A stretch of DNA of 64,000 nucleotides, from the NCBI RefSeq assembly GCF_009363895.1, contig NZ_CP045434.1, forward strand, positions 496,001-560,000, in the 5' to 3' direction. This DNA is from Sphingomonas ginsengisoli An et al. 2013 (lineage in GTDB: Bacteria; Pseudomonadota; Alphaproteobacteria; Sphingomonadales; Sphingomonadaceae). Positions 55,056 through 64,000 of the stretch are shown here, piece after piece; positions within the stretch are counted from its first letter, which is position 1, and every line of letters starts with the position of its first letter. The notes beneath the pieces were generated by a model, which worked only from the letters and a program-made list of their open reading frames with translations, was not told the origin of the DNA and searched no databases. A program made the position numbers and the translations under genes.

Positions 55056-55160
55056 GCTCGTCCTGAGCGGACCCCGGACTTGTTCCGGGGGAAGTCGAAG
55101 GGCGCTCGCGTGGCAAGGCGCCCTTCGACTTCGGCCTGCGGCCTGCGCTCAGGACGAACG
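55056..55160. repeat. REP-like composite hairpin, family B
   Basis: CGCTCGTCCTGAGCG at the left and CGCTCAGGACGAACG at the right pair with one mismatch; inside are GAAGTCGAAGGGCGC / GCGCCCTTCGACTTC and a further small palindrome ACCCCGGACTTGTTCCGGGG. It separates the convergent ends of alaS and the antiporter gene and may terminate transcription in both directions. Confidence 0.86.
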
Positions 55161-55168
55161 TTTGGTGT

Positions 55169-56901
55169 TCAGCGCCGCCGTCCGAGCGCCGGCTCCTCGC
55201 TGAGCTCGCCCTGCTCGCGGATGAGGGCGCGTAGCTCGGCGCGTTTTCGTGGATCGAGGCGATCACCGGGCCCGTCGCGACACCGATGTCGACCAGCACC
55301 GCCTCGCTCATCTGCAGGCTGCCCTCCATCGTCTCGGGCACCGCGTCGGTCGCGCCGGCCTTGTAGAGCTGTGCGGCGTGGGCGCCGTCGCGGGCTCGGC
55401 TGACGATGGTGAGGCGGGGGCAGTCGTCCCGGATGGTGCGGGTGAGGCGGTTGGCGAGGACGGGGTCGTCCATCGTCAGCACTACGGCGGCCGCGTCGCG
55501 CAGGCCAAAGCGCTCGACCGCATCGCCCTTGGCGACGTCGCCGAAGATGACGCGGTGGCCGCTCTCGCGCGCGGCGGCGACCGCGTCGATATCGCCCTCG
55601 ATCGCGAGGTAGCGGCGGCCGTGGGCGCTGAGCATGTCGGCGACCAGCCGGCCGACCCGCCCGAAGCCGAAGATCATGGTCACGCCCGCCGTGTCCTCGG
55701 CGCGGCTGCCGAGCGCGTCGGGGTCGATCCGCCGCGACAGCCGCCGGCCGAGCGCGGCGAGCAACGGGGTGACGGTGAGGCCGAGCGCCGTGACGATGGT
55801 CCAGAAGCCCGCCTGGTTGGCGCTGAGGACGCCGGCGGCGGCGGCGGCGCCGAGGACGATCAGGGTCAGCTCGGACGGGCTCGAGAGGAGCAGCGCGGCC
55901 TCGATCGCCACCCCGCGGCGGCGTCCGCGCCAGCGCAGCAGCCCCATGATCACCGCCGCCTTGGCGAGCAGCACCGCCGCCAGCGCGCCGAGCAGCGCGG
56001 GCCACTGCGCGACGATGGCGGGGAGGTCGAGCCGCAGCCCGACGGTGATCAGGAAGACGCCGAGCGCGAGGCCGCGGAGGGGCGCGGTGATGACCTCGAC
56101 CTCGGCATGATAGTCGGTCTCGGCGATCAGTACCCCGGCGAGCAGTGCGCCGAGGCTGGCGCCGAGGCCGACACGGCCGGTGGCGAGGCTGCAGAGCATC
56201 AGGACGAGCAGGCTGATCGAGAAGAACAGCTCGGGGCTCTTGGTCCGCGCGGCCTGGGCGAACAGCATCGGCAGGAGGAAGCGGCCGGCGAGCAGCAGGC
56301 CGGCGATCACCGCGAGGTCGAGGGTCAGCGTCCCGAGCAGGGAGGCCCCGCCCGCCCCTCCGTCGAGCACGAACAGGATGGGGACAAGGCTCAAATCCTG
56401 GAACAGCAGGATGGCGAGCGCGACCCGGCCGACGCCGCTGGTGGTCCCGGCGATGGGGAGGACCAGGGCGGTCGAGCTCATCGCCAGCGCGAGCCCGAGC
56501 ACGACCCCGCTGCCGCCGCGCGCGCCGAGAGCCCCGCCGAGCCCGCCGAGCAGCAACGCGGTCAGCAGCATCTGCGCGCCGCCCAGCCCGAACACCGCCT
56601 GGCGCATCGCGCCGAGGCGCTTGAGGCTCATCTCAAGCCCGATGGCGAAGAGGAGGAGGAGGATGCCGAACTCGGCGAAGGGCTGGATGGCGTCGGGATC
56701 GGTGATGCTGACCGCGCGCAGCCACGGCCAGCGCTCCGCCCAGCCGCCGAGCAGGTGCGGGCCGCCGAGCACGCCGACGAGGATGAAGCCGAGCACCGGC
56801 GAGATCCTGAGCCGCGAGAAGGCCGGGATGACGATCCCCGCCGCGCCGAGCACGGTCAGCGCGTCCGACAGCGCCGGACTGAAGTGGAGCGCGTTCGCCA
56901 T
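55169..56901 (-). pseudogene. KefB-like monovalent cation:proton antiporter with a 3' frameshift
   Basis: Starts at ATG 56901 (MANALHFSPALSDALTVLG). About 13 helices of a CPA2 exchanger (FAEFGILLLLFAIGLEMSLK; MSSTALVLPIAGT; FQDLSLVPILF; GLRLDLPAI) are followed by a Rossmann-type TrkA-N domain (IFGFGRVGRLVADML, VIFGDVAKGDAVERFGL). Near 55244-55247 the frame should continue as ASIHEKRAELRALIREQ and end GRRR at 55169, but one A is missing from the run, so the published frame reads ASIHENAPSYAP and runs on through the repeat and across antisense alaS to 54391. The gene is listed with the repaired end. It may be a real mutation, a sequencing error in a homopolymer, or ribosomal slippage. Confidence 0.8.
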
Positions 56902-56983
56902 GCCGCCTTTAAGCCGTAAGCCGGGGCCGGAGCCAAGGTGTCGCTGTTTCGTTTCCGGGGTAAGCGACATTAAGGAGGCTGCA

Positions 56984-57196
56984 GTGGCCGAGAAGACGTT
57001 CAAGCAGGGCGACAAGGTGGCGTGGGATTCGAGCGGCGGCCACTCGGTCGGCAAGGTCGAGAAGAAGCTGACCAGCCCAATGATGATCAAGGGCCACAAG
57101 GTCGCGGCGTCCAAGGTCAATCCGGAATATCTGGTGAAGAGCGACAAGAGCGGCAAGGAAGCCGCGCACAAGCCGGGCGGGCTCAAGAAGGCCTGA
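56984..57196 (+). CDS. DUF2945-type small tudor-like protein
   Basis: 70 aa with GTG start and a perfect AAGGAGG 5 nt upstream. It has FKQGDKVAWDSSGGHSVGKVEKK (in two blocks) and MIKGHKVAASKVNPEYLVKSDKSGKEAAHKPGGL, matching the DUF2945 (HVA1 tudor) family that binds unknown ligands. It is very basic and soluble. The strong ribosome site suggests high expression. It is divergent from the antiporter gene, with 82 bp between the starts. Confidence 0.9.
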   Translation: MAEKTFKQGDKVAWDSSGGHSVGKVEKKLTSPMMIKGHKVAASKVNPEYLVKSDKSGKEAAHKPGGLKKA

Positions 57197-57268
57197 GCGG
57201 GGGCGCCTTGCTTTCGGAGCGAGCGGGCCGATGATGTGCCCCGCCGCCTGAGCCGAGGGAGATCATCT

Positions 57269-58471
57269 ATGTCCGACCGTGACCTGATCGTCGTCGGGGG
57301 CGGGCCGGCGGGGGTGATGACGGGGCTGCTGTTCGCGCGGGCAGGGTGCCGGGTGACGGTGCTCGAGAAGCATGCCGATTTCTTCCGCGATTTCCGCGGC
57401 GACACGGTCCATCCCTCGACGACGGAGATCCTCGACCAGCTCGGCTGGTTGGACGATTTCCTGAGCCGTGCGCACAACCGGCTCGACCGCGCCGAGCTCA
57501 GGATCGCCGGCAAGGACTGGCTGATCGGCGATCTGTCGCACCTCGACACGCCCGCGCCGTTCATCGCGATGATGCCGCAATGGGACTTCCTCGATTTCCT
57601 GCGCGGCAAGGCGGCGCGTTACCCGGGGTTCGATCTCGAGCTATGCGAGCCGGTCGCCGATTTCATCGAGGAAGCTGGGCGGATCGTCGGGGTGCGGCTC
57701 GCCGACGGGCAGGAGCGGCGCGCGCGGCTGGTGATCGCCGCCGACGGGCGCTCGTCGCTGGTCCGCAGCCGCCAGTTGCTACCGGTCGAAGTGCTCGGCG
57801 CGCCGATGGACGTGCTGTGGTTCCGGGTGCCCAAGCAGCAGCCGGGAACCGCGCTGCGGGGGTCGGTCGAGCGCGGACGGCTGCTGGTGATGATCGACCG
57901 CGGCGATTACTGGCAGTGCGCCTTCCTCATTCCCAAGGGCAAGGCGGCCGAGCTGCTCGCCGGCGGTGTCGACCCGATCAAGGCTGAAGTCGCCGCCGCG
58001 GCGCCCGAACTCGACTTGTCGGGGCTGACCAAGGTCGAGGATCTGAAGCTGCTGAGCGTCGCGCTCGACCGGTTGACCTGTTGGCACCGGCCGGGGCTGC
58101 TCGCGATCGGCGATGCGGCGCATGCGATGAGCCCGATCGGCGGGGTGGGGATCAATCTGGCGGTGCAGGATGCGGTGGCGGCGGCGAACGTGTTGGCCGG
58201 ACCGCTGGCGGCGGGTAGCGATCCCGATCAGTTGCTCCATGCGGTGGAGGAGCGGCGTCTGCTGCCGACGCGGCTGGTGCAGTCGGCGCAGAAGGCCGCG
58301 CAGGACCGGATCATTGGTCGCCTGCTCCAGCCGGGGCCGCCGCTGAGCGACGCGCCATGGCTGGTCAAACTGTTAAATAAGGCCCCGCTGCTGCGGCGGA
58401 TCCCGGGCCGGCTGATCGGCCTCGGGATCCGCCGCGAGCGGGTCGAATCGCCCGACGCTTACGCGGGCTGA
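57269..58471 (+). CDS. FAD-dependent monooxygenase / oxidoreductase (PHBH-like)
   Basis: 400 aa from ATG at 57269 with GAGGGAGA upstream; an earlier in-frame start is less likely. The dinucleotide fold is [19 protein letters not shown], the second motif [13 protein letters not shown], and the FAD pyrophosphate site is [22 protein letters not shown]. It belongs to the UbiH/PHBH class of aromatic hydroxylases. Substrate unknown. Its end overlaps the convergent icd gene by 13 bp. Confidence 0.92.
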   Translation: MSDRDLIVVGGGPAGVMTGLLFARAGCRVTVLEKHADFFRDFRGDTVHPSTTEILDQLGWLDDFLSRAHNRLDRAELRIAGKDWLIGDLSHLDTPAPFIAMMPQWDFLDFLRGKAARYPGFDLELCEPVADFIEEAGRIVGVRLADGQERRARLVIAADGRSSLVRSRQLLPVEVLGAPMDVLWFRVPKQQPGTALRGSVERGRLLVMIDRGDYWQCAFLIPKGKAAELLAGGVDPIKAEVAAAAPELDLSGLTKVEDLKLLSVALDRLTCWHRPGLLAIGDAAHAMSPIGGVGINLAVQDAVAAANVLAGPLAAGSDPDQLLHAVEERRLLPTRLVQSAQKAAQDRIIGRLLQPGPPLSDAPWLVKLLNKAPLLRRIPGRLIGLGIRRERVESPDAYAG

Positions 58472-59694
58472 GCGATGCCCTCGGCCTGCATCGCCTTTTC
58501 AAGGTTGGCGCGGATCGCCTCGAAGAACTGCTCGGTGGTCATCCACGGCTGATCGGGGCCGACCAGGATCGCGAGGTCCTTGGTCATCTGGCCGTTCTCG
58601 ACCGTCTCGACGCAGACGCGCTCGAGCGTCTCGGCGAACTTCACCACTTCCGGAGTCTCGTCGATCTGGCCGCGGAACTTGAGGCCGCCGGTCCAGGCGA
58701 AGATCGAGGCGATCGGGTTGGTCGAAGTCGCCTTGCCCTGCTGGTGCATGCGATAGTGGCGGGTGACGGTGCCGTGCGCCGCTTCGGCCTCGACGGTCTT
58801 GCCGTCGGGGGTCATCAGGACGCTGGTCATCAGGCCCAAGGAGCCGAAGCCCTGCGCGACCTGGTCCGACTGGACGTCGCCGTCGTAATTCTTGCAGGCC
58901 CAGACGAACTTGCCGCTCCACTTGAGCGCCGAGGCGACCATGTCGTCAATCAGGCGGTGCTGATATTCGATGCCCTTGGCTTCGAACGCCGCCTTGAAAT
59001 CGGCTTCGTAGACTTCCTGGAAGATGTCCTTGAAGCGGCCGTCATAGGCCTTGAGGATGGTGTTCTTGGTGCTGAGGTAGACCGGCCAGCCACGGTTGAG
59101 GCCGTAGTTGAGGCTGGCCCGCGCGAAGTCGCGGATGCTCTCGTCGACATTGTACATGCCCATCGCGACGCCCGAGCTGTCGAACTCGAACACTTCGTGC
59201 TCGATGACCTGGCCGTCGGCGCCGGTGAAGGTCATCTTGAGCTTGCCGGGGCCGGGGACGCGGAAATCGGTGGCCTTATACTGGTCGCCGAAGGCGTGGC
59301 GGCCGATGACGATCGGGTCGGTCCAGCCGGGGATGAGGCGGGGGACGTTGGCGATCACGATCGGCTCGCGGAAGACGACGCCGCCCAAGATGTTGCGGAT
59401 GGTGCCGTTGGGCGACTTCCACATCTTCTTGAGGCCGAACTCCTCGACGCGCTGCTCGTCGGGGGTGATGGTCGCGCACTTCACGCCGACGCCATATTGC
59501 TTGATCGCATTGGCCGCCTCGACGGTTACCTTGTCCTCGGTCTCGTCGCGATGCTCGATGCCGAGGTCGTAATATTTGAGGTCGATGTCGAGATAAGGGA
59601 GAACCAGCCGCTCGCGGATCCACTGCCAGATGATCCGCGTCATTTCGTCGCCGTCGAGCTCGACGACGGGGTTCTTCACCTTGATCTTGGCCAT
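58459..59694 (-). CDS. icd: Isocitrate dehydrogenase, NADP-dependent
   Basis: 411 aa from ATG at 59694 ([21 protein letters not shown]), the standard start of the eukaryotic-like homodimeric class found in alphaproteobacteria. It has the substrate-binding [12 protein letters not shown] (Ser, Asn, Arg), the [21 protein letters not shown]ys/Tyr catalytic segment, and the [14 protein letters not shown] NADP site. It is the oxidative decarboxylating step of the TCA cycle. Divergent from psd, with 113 bp of shared promoter region. Confidence 0.96.
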   Translation of the reverse strand: MAKIKVKNPVVELDGDEMTRIIWQWIRERLVLPYLDIDLKYYDLGIEHRDETEDKVTVEAANAIKQYGVGVKCATITPDEQRVEEFGLKKMWKSPNGTIRNILGGVVFREPIVIANVPRLIPGWTDPIVIGRHAFGDQYKATDFRVPGPGKLKMTFTGADGQVIEHEVFEFDSSGVAMGMYNVDESIRDFARASLNYGLNRGWPVYLSTKNTILKAYDGRFKDIFQEVYEADFKAAFEAKGIEYQHRLIDDMVASALKWSGKFVWACKNYDGDVQSDQVAQGFGSLGLMTSVLMTPDGKTVEAEAAHGTVTRHYRMHQQGKATSTNPIASIFAWTGGLKFRGQIDETPEVVKFAETLERVCVETVENGQMTKDLAILVGPDQPWMTTEQFFEAIRANLEKAMQAEGIAQPA

Positions 59695-59807
59695 AGGGCT
59701 TGCGTCCTGCTTTTCATGTGTTTCGACGGTGTCGGAAGATGGCCGCGCCCTAGCGTCGGCGGAGCGCTCTGGCAACTTGGGCGGAACATGGGGTAGGGGC
59801 GGTCCTT

Positions 59808-60533
59808 ATGGCTGAACTTCCCAATCCCGACAGCAATCTCGCCAACATCAAGTGGCGCTTTCCCGCGGTGCATCCGGAGGGGCGCAAATATGTGGTGATC
59901 GCCGCCTTCATCACGCTGGTGCTCTACTTCTTCTGGGCGCCGCTGGGCTGGCTGATGGCGGCGGTGACGGTGTGGGTCGCCGCCTTCTTCCGCGATCCGG
60001 TGCGGACGACGCCGCTCGATCCCAAGCTGATCGTCGCGCCCGCCGACGGGCTGGTGACGCAGATCCAGCGCGTGCCCGCGCCGCCCGAGCTGCGCGCGCT
60101 ACTTGGCGAGGGCGAGTTCACCCGCGTGTCGATCTTCATGAGTGTGTTCGACGTCCACATCAATCGCGCGCCGATCGCCGGGCGGATCAGCAAGGTCGCC
60201 TACATTCCGGGCAAGTTTTTGAACGCCGACCTCGACAAGGCGAGCGAGGATAATGAGCGGCAGCATTTCGTGGTCGAGGGCGCTGACGGCGTGAAGATCG
60301 GCTTCACCCAGATCGCCGGGCTGGTCGCACGGCGGATCCTCGCCTTCGTCAAGGAAGGCGATGCGGTAACCGCGGGCGAGCGGATCGGGCTGATCCGCTT
60401 CGGCAGCCGGGTCGACGTGTTCCTGCCGGCCGGCACCGGCTCGCGCCTGCTGCTCGGCCAGCGCTCGATCGCGGGCGAGACGATCGTCGCCGAGCTGGGG
60501 GTCGATCCGGGACTGAAGGGTTCGGCGCAGTGA
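59808..60533 (+). CDS. psd: Phosphatidylserine decarboxylase
   Basis: 241 aa of the short Psd-B/type II class. A hydrophobic segment near residues 28-60 ([21 protein letters not shown]) anchors it in the inner membrane. The core shows [24 protein letters not shown], and the self-cleavage Gly-Ser at residues 199-200 ([11 protein letters not shown]) that generates the pyruvoyl group. With pssA 10 bp downstream it forms the phosphatidylethanolamine branch of phospholipid synthesis. Confidence 0.95.
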   Translation: MAELPNPDSNLANIKWRFPAVHPEGRKYVVIAAFITLVLYFFWAPLGWLMAAVTVWVAAFFRDPVRTTPLDPKLIVAPADGLVTQIQRVPAPPELRALLGEGEFTRVSIFMSVFDVHINRAPIAGRISKVAYIPGKFLNADLDKASEDNERQHFVVEGADGVKIGFTQIAGLVARRILAFVKEGDAVTAGERIGLIRFGSRVDVFLPAGTGSRLLLGQRSIAGETIVAELGVDPGLKGSAQ

Positions 60534-60543
60534 GGTCGTCGCT

Positions 60544-61353
60544 GTGAGCCAGGCGCCGCGCGCGCCCGGCGGGCTGACGCTGCGGGCGATGGCGCCCAAC
60601 GCGATCACCGCGGCGGCGCTGTGCCTCGGGCTGACCGGGGTCCGCTTCGCGATCGGCGGAGAGTGGGAGAAGGCGCTCGCCAGCATCATCTTCGCTGGGG
60701 TGCTCGACGGGCTCGACGGGCGGATCGCCCGGCTGCTCAAGGCCAACAGCAAGTTCGGCGCCGAGCTCGATTCGCTGTCGGACAATATCGCCTTCGGGAC
60801 GGCCCCGGCGCTGATCCTCTTCCTGTGGTCGTTGAAAGACGCGCCGCGGTTCGGGTGGACGGCGGCGCTCGCGCTGGCGGTCTGCTGCGCGCTGCGGCTG
60901 GCGCGGTTCAATAGCCGGATCGACACGCTCGAGCAGCCGCACAAGTCGGCGGGGTTCAACACCGGGGTCCCGGCGCCGGCGGGGGCGGGGCTTGCCTTCG
61001 TGCCCATCTATCTGTGGCTGGTCAGCCAGGGCAGCGGCTACGAGCAGTGGTTCCGCAGCTGGCCAGTGGTGATGGCGTGGATCCTGTTCATCGCGCTGCT
61101 GATGATCTCGAACCTGCCGACCTACAGCTGGTCGTCGATCCGGATCCGCCGCTCGATCCGGTTGTTCGCGCTGGCGGCGACCGCACTGCTGGTGGCGGCG
61201 CTGCTCACCGAACCGTGGTGGACCCTGCTGGTGGTGTGCGCGATCTACCTCGTGCTGATCCCGTTCAGCCTCAACTCCTACGCCAAGGTCAGGCGGCGGC
61301 GCGCCAGCGAGGTTCGGCGCGGACCGGCTGCACCCGCACCGGACGCGGGTTGA
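60544..61353 (+). CDS. pssA: CDP-diacylglycerol--serine O-phosphatidyltransferase
   Basis: 269 aa with a GTG start. The CDP-alcohol phosphotransferase signature DGLDGRIARLLKANSKFG-AELDSLSDN (residue 56 onward, split here) has all the Asp and Gly residues. There are about seven helices. It makes phosphatidylserine, the substrate of the psd product encoded just before it. The 3' end overlaps the small antisense-strand gene 61289-61513 by 65 bp. Confidence 0.95.
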   Translation: MSQAPRAPGGLTLRAMAPNAITAAALCLGLTGVRFAIGGEWEKALASIIFAGVLDGLDGRIARLLKANSKFGAELDSLSDNIAFGTAPALILFLWSLKDAPRFGWTAALALAVCCALRLARFNSRIDTLEQPHKSAGFNTGVPAPAGAGLAFVPIYLWLVSQGSGYEQWFRSWPVVMAWILFIALLMISNLPTYSWSSIRIRRSIRLFALAATALLVAALLTEPWWTLLVVCAIYLVLIPFSLNSYAKVRRRRASEVRRGPAAPAPDAG

Positions 61354-61513
61354 AGCGGACGCTCACCGGGCGGGACACGACGGTCGACGGCATCTCACCG
61401 CGGAGGGCAGCGAGGATGCGATCCCCGCTGCCGCCGATGGTGGCGGTCAGCGCCAGAATGGCGACACCCAGCGCGGCGAGAAAGGGGAGGGTCGCAAGCA
61501 CGGTCAGCAACAT
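61289..61513 (-). CDS. Small single-helix membrane protein behind LexA half-sites
   Basis: 74 aa starting at ATG 61513 with GAAGGAAAC upstream. The N-terminus is a membrane helix (LLTVLATLPFLAALGVAILALTATIG), followed by GDRILAALRGEMP and a basic, Arg/Val-rich cytoplasmic or periplasmic tail (RFNPRPVRVQPVRAEPRW). It overlaps pssA at its 3' end. LexA-type half-sites stand upstream, so DNA-damage induction is likely. In Caulobacter, SOS-induced small inner-membrane proteins (SidA) block division; this protein has a similar layout but no recognised homology. Confidence 0.65.
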   Translation of the reverse strand: MLLTVLATLPFLAALGVAILALTATIGGSGDRILAALRGEMPSTVVSRPVSVRFNPRPVRVQPVRAEPRWRAAA

Positions 61514-61543
61514 TGGCGGTTTCCTTCGCTTTGCGGGTTAACT

Positions 61544-61613
61544 GTTCTTGATTCGGTTCGTTCCAAATCCGACCAGAAAACCCCTGTTCCGCGCCAACGT
61601 TCTCTCTTTGTTC
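61544..61613. promoter_or_regulatory. Cluster of six GTTC half-sites with a consensus LexA box
   Basis: GTTC occurs six times on the plus strand at 61544, 61556, 61560, 61586, 61599 and 61610. The last two form GTTCTCTCTTTGTTC, a perfect GTTC-N7-GTTC LexA site. They lie 86 nt before the start of the small membrane protein gene and about 170 nt before rpsB. It differs from the 25059 box by one base in fifteen. Confidence 0.72.
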
Positions 61614-61649
61614 TCGTCGTGTCAAGCCCCCGCCGGGTGGCGCCGGCGC

Positions 61650-61678
61650 TTGCCAACGCCGCGCAACTGCCCTAACGG
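61650..61678 (+). promoter_or_regulatory. Candidate rpsB promoter
   Basis: TTGCCA (61650-61655) and TAACGG (61673-61678) are spaced 17 bp, and a GC-rich discriminator (CGCGC) follows, as in stringently controlled ribosomal-protein promoters. It starts a leader of about 95 nt that contains a GGTGG/CCACC hairpin (61723-61741) before the rpsB ribosome site. Confidence 0.4.
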
Positions 61679-61782
61679 CGCGCTCCTCAACCCCGCATGG
61701 GTGGCAACATAGCCCGGTGCGACGGTGGTTTCGGCCACCTCGTTCCCGCCGCCCAGAGGCTTAACCGGAAGGAATTATCCCT

Positions 61783-62535
61783 ATGGCGAGCACGCTCGTC
61801 ACCTTGCAGCAATTGCTCGAAGCCGGAGCGCACTTCGGCCACCAGACCCACCGCTGGAACCCGCGGATGAAGCCGTACATCTTCGGCGACCGCAACGGTG
61901 TCCACATCATCGACCTGTCGCAGTCGGTGCCGCTGTTCTCGCGCGCGCTCGACTTCGTGCAGCAGACCGTCGCCCGCGGCGGCAAGGTGCTGTTCGTCGG
62001 CACCAAGCGCCAGGCGCAGGACGCGATCGCCGAGGCGGCGCGCGCGTCGGGCCAGCATTTCGTCAACCACCGTTGGCTGGGCGGCATGCTCACCAACTGG
62101 AAGACGATCTCCAACTCGATCAAGCGGCTGAAGAGCCTCGAGGAGCAGCTCAGCGGCGAAACCGCCGGCCTGACCAAGAAGGAAGTGCTCCAGCTCACCC
62201 GCGAGCGCGACAAGCTCGAGAAGAGCCTCGGCGGTATCCGTGACCTGGGCGGCCTGCCCGACGTCATGTTCGTGGTCGACACCAACAAGGAAGAGCTGGC
62301 GATCAAGGAAGCCAACGTCCTTGGCATCCCCGTCGTCGCGATCCTCGATTCGAACTCGAACCCGCAGGGCATCGCCTTCCCGGTCCCGGGCAACGACGAC
62401 GCCAGCCGCGCCATCCGCCTCTACTGCGAGGCGGTCGCCTCGGCCGCCAACAACGGCAAGGCCGGCGGCGCGACGTCGCGCGGCGAGGACATCGGGTCGA
62501 TGGCCGAACCGCCGATGGAAGCCGCGGTCGCTTAA
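61783..62535 (+). CDS. rpsB: 30S ribosomal protein S2
   Basis: 250 aa. It begins [27 protein letters not shown] (in two blocks), with the typical [43 protein letters not shown] and the [22 protein letters not shown] region. GGAAGGA lies 8-9 nt before the start. It is followed by tsf after a REP-like repeat, the conserved rpsB-tsf order. Confidence 0.98.
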   Translation: MASTLVTLQQLLEAGAHFGHQTHRWNPRMKPYIFGDRNGVHIIDLSQSVPLFSRALDFVQQTVARGGKVLFVGTKRQAQDAIAEAARASGQHFVNHRWLGGMLTNWKTISNSIKRLKSLEEQLSGETAGLTKKEVLQLTRERDKLEKSLGGIRDLGGLPDVMFVVDTNKEELAIKEANVLGIPVVAILDSNSNPQGIAFPVPGNDDASRAIRLYCEAVASAANNGKAGGATSRGEDIGSMAEPPMEAAVA

Positions 62536-62550
62536 GGTCACGCAAATTCC

Positions 62551-62632
62551 GCTCGTCCCGAGCGCAGTCGAGGGGCGCTTCACCGCGAAACGCCCCTCGA
62601 CTTCAGCCTTCGGCTTCCGCTCGGGACGAGCG
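62551..62632. repeat. REP-like hairpin, family B, between rpsB and tsf
   Basis: GCTCGTCCCGAGCGCAGTCG and its inverted partner ending CGCTCGGGACGAGCG flank an inner pair (TCGAGGGGCGC-type / GCGCCCCTCGA-type). Sited between co-transcribed rpsB and tsf, it could lower tsf expression or stabilise the rpsB mRNA 3' end. Confidence 0.86.
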
Positions 62633-62658
62633 AACCACTTCTTCAGAGGAAATACGAC

Positions 62659-63597
62659 ATGGCTGAGATCACGGCCGCCAGCGTCAAGGAGCTGCGTGAG
62701 CGCACCGGCGCGGGCATGATGGATTGCAAGAAGGCGCTCGCCGAGAACAATGGCGAGATGGAAGCCTCGGTCGACTGGCTGCGCGCCAAGGGCCTCGCCG
62801 CCGCCGCCAAGAAGTCGGGCCGCACCGCGGCCGAGGGCCTCGTCGGCGTCGCCGTCGCGGGCACCCGCGGCGCGGTCGTCGAGGTCAATTCGGAGACCGA
62901 CTTCGTCGCCAAGAACGAGCAGTTCCAGGAGTTCGTCCGCGAAGTCTCGCAGCTCGCGCTGCAGGCCAACGGCGACGTCGAGGCGCTCAAGGCGGCCAGC
63001 TATCCGGGCGGCGGGACCGTCGAGGAGAAGCTGACCAACAACATCGCCACCATCGGCGAGAACCAGTCGCTCCGCCGCTCGGCGGTGCTCGAGGTCGCCG
63101 AGGGCGCGGTGGTCAGCTACGTCCACAATGCGGTCGCCCCGAACATGGGCAAGATCGGCGTGCTGGTCGCGCTCGAGGGTTCGGCGCCGGCCGAGACGCT
63201 GAACGCGCTCGGCAAGCAGCTGGCGATGCACATCGCCGCGGCCAACCCGCTGGCGCTCCACGCCGACGAGCTCGACGCCGAGCTGCTCGAGCGTGAGCGC
63301 GCGATCGCCGCCGAAAAGGCGAAGGAAAGCGGCAAGCCCGCCAACATCGTCGAGAAGATGGTCGACGGCGCGATCGCCAAGTTCAAGAAGGAGAGCGCGC
63401 TGCTGAGCCAGCTCTTTGTCATGGACAACAAGACCCCGGTCAGCGACGTCGTCGCGCAGGCGGGCAAGGACAGCGGCGCGCCGGTGCACCTGAAGGCGTT
63501 CGTCCGCTTCCAGCTCGGCGAAGGCATCGAAAAGGCGCAGAGCGACTTCGCCGCCGAAGTCGCCGCCGCCTCGGGCGTGCCGCAGCCGGTCGCTTAA
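62659..63597 (+). CDS. tsf: Elongation factor Ts
   Basis: 312 aa. The N-terminal [24 protein letters not shown] and the [20 protein letters not shown] (two segments) are the EF-Ts UBA-type start, followed by [13 protein letters not shown] and the dimer region. It is the nucleotide-exchange factor for EF-Tu. RBS AGAGGA precedes the ATG. A strong hairpin terminator follows the stop. Confidence 0.97.
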   Translation: MAEITAASVKELRERTGAGMMDCKKALAENNGEMEASVDWLRAKGLAAAAKKSGRTAAEGLVGVAVAGTRGAVVEVNSETDFVAKNEQFQEFVREVSQLALQANGDVEALKAASYPGGGTVEEKLTNNIATIGENQSLRRSAVLEVAEGAVVSYVHNAVAPNMGKIGVLVALEGSAPAETLNALGKQLAMHIAAANPLALHADELDAELLERERAIAAEKAKESGKPANIVEKMVDGAIAKFKKESALLSQLFVMDNKTPVSDVVAQAGKDSGAPVHLKAFVRFQLGEGIEKAQSDFAAEVAAASGVPQPVA

Positions 63598-63620
63598 ATT
63601 TCAACGTCGACGGAAAAGGA

Positions 63621-63650
63621 AAGGGCGGTGCCGCGAGGCGCCGCCCTTTT
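63621..63650. terminator. Intrinsic terminator after tsf (bidirectional)
   Basis: Stem AAGGGCGGTGCC / GGCGCCGCCCTT with a GCGA tetraloop and a following TTTT; on the minus strand a TTTCCTTTT tail follows. It serves the tsf transcript and the convergent partial gene that ends at 63655. Confidence 0.85.
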
Positions 63651-63654
63651 CGTA

Positions 63655-64000
63655 TCAGCCAAGCTTGGCCGCCTCGGCCTGGCAATTGTAGCTGATCCCG
63701 GGGCGGTCGCAGAAGTCGGGCCAGCGCCTGCTCGCGCGCCAGTAAGCGAGCAGCCCGAGCCGCTTGGCCAGGGGAAGGAAGCGAGGATTCTGGCGGACCG
63801 ACGCCATGGTCGGCCGGAACAGCACATAGGCGATCCGCGCCGCATCGTCGGTCGAGAGCCGCCCGAACCAGTAGAAGACGTCGTCGACCAGCCCGAACTG
63901 GCCGAGCGCCTGGGTCGCCCAGCCGACCTGGCTGGCGGTGACCGCCTTGGAGCGGAATTCGTCGATGCCGGCCTTGAGGCGGGCAATGTTGGCCGGGGAA
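63655..64000 (-). CDS. C-terminal part of an unidentified protein (5' end outside window)
   Basis: About 114 residues are visible, ending in Gly-stop. The sequence has helical, Phe/Trp-containing blocks (WATQALGQFGLVDDVFYWFG, IAYVLFRPTMASVRQNPRFL) and the end LGLLAYWRASRRWPDFCDRP, GISYNCQAEAAKLG. The pattern of PRF-LAKRLGL-YWR-RWPDFC is commonly seen at the C-terminus of TPR-containing transcription regulator or adenylate-cyclase-like proteins (impression, not a verified match). Its start lies beyond the window end. Confidence 0.6.
   Translation of the reverse strand, partial: SPANIARLKAGIDEFRSKAVTASQVGWATQALGQFGLVDDVFYWFGRLSTDDAARIAYVLFRPTMASVRQNPRFLPLAKRLGLLAYWRASRRWPDFCDRPGISYNCQAEAAKLG

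Noticed and set aside
54391..55168. C-terminal extension of the antiporter across the repeat and antisense alaS
   Set aside because: It arises from a one-base frameshift. The normal family-like end is found in the next frame at 55169.

Overview
The window is GC-rich chromosomal DNA of an alphaproteobacterium, most likely a sphingomonad (Sphingomonadales; Sphingomonas or Sphingomicrobium type). The case rests on the short editing-free type of ProRS, a Gum/Wzc-like exopolysaccharide cluster, an ornithine decarboxylase next to a deoxyhypusine-synthase-like gene (homospermidine is the hallmark polyamine of Sphingomonas), GTTC-N7-GTTC LexA boxes of alphaproteobacterial type, and REP-like palindromes whose translations end in DPGSSPG. 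No phage, insertion sequence, plasmid gene or CRISPR array was seen.

Layout. 1-3295: end of proS, lolC-lolD lipoprotein release transporter and a glutathione peroxidase in one overlapping run. 3335-17679: a protein with an LprI-like C-terminus, then an exopolysaccharide region with an amidotransferase (asnB type), a PglK-like ABC exporter, two small envelope proteins, a glycosyltransferase, a phosphoesterase, a UDP-sugar epimerase, a Wza-like exporter, a Wzc-like tyrosine autokinase, an envelope protein and an O-antigen ligase/polymerase. 17666-21822: a compact RiPP (lasso-peptide-like) locus beside tRNA-Pro. It holds a nucleotidyltransferase, an HPr-kinase-like peptide kinase, a Cys1-less asparagine-synthetase-type cyclase, a 35-codon precursor gene and a PqqD-like recognition protein, but no transglutaminase-type leader peptidase. 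This is the most interesting system in the window.

21960-34969: small lipoproteins, an M28 peptidase, a radical SAM protein behind a LexA box, a lytic transglycosylase with a UDG-family protein, ETF-QO, a TPR protein, ispE, nnr, an RNA methyltransferase and a MAPEG protein. 35086-43429: a GH18-CE4-GT2 fusion, the polyamine pair, a threonine dehydratase, small proteins and a hydrolase. 43524-45996: two tandem cysteine desulfurases and a ferredoxin. 46228-48408: SRP RNA, dnaX and ybaB. 48472-58471: an acyl-CoA ligase, ettA, a REP-flanked GIY-YIG gene, alaS, a frameshifted KefB-like antiporter, a tudor-like small protein and a flavoprotein. 58459-64000: icd, psd-pssA, a small membrane protein behind a cluster of LexA half-sites, rpsB, tsf and the end of one more gene.

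Most genes sit in tight ATGA/GTGA/TTGA-coupled operons. GTG and TTG starts are frequent. Three families of REP-like inverted repeats fill many gene ends.
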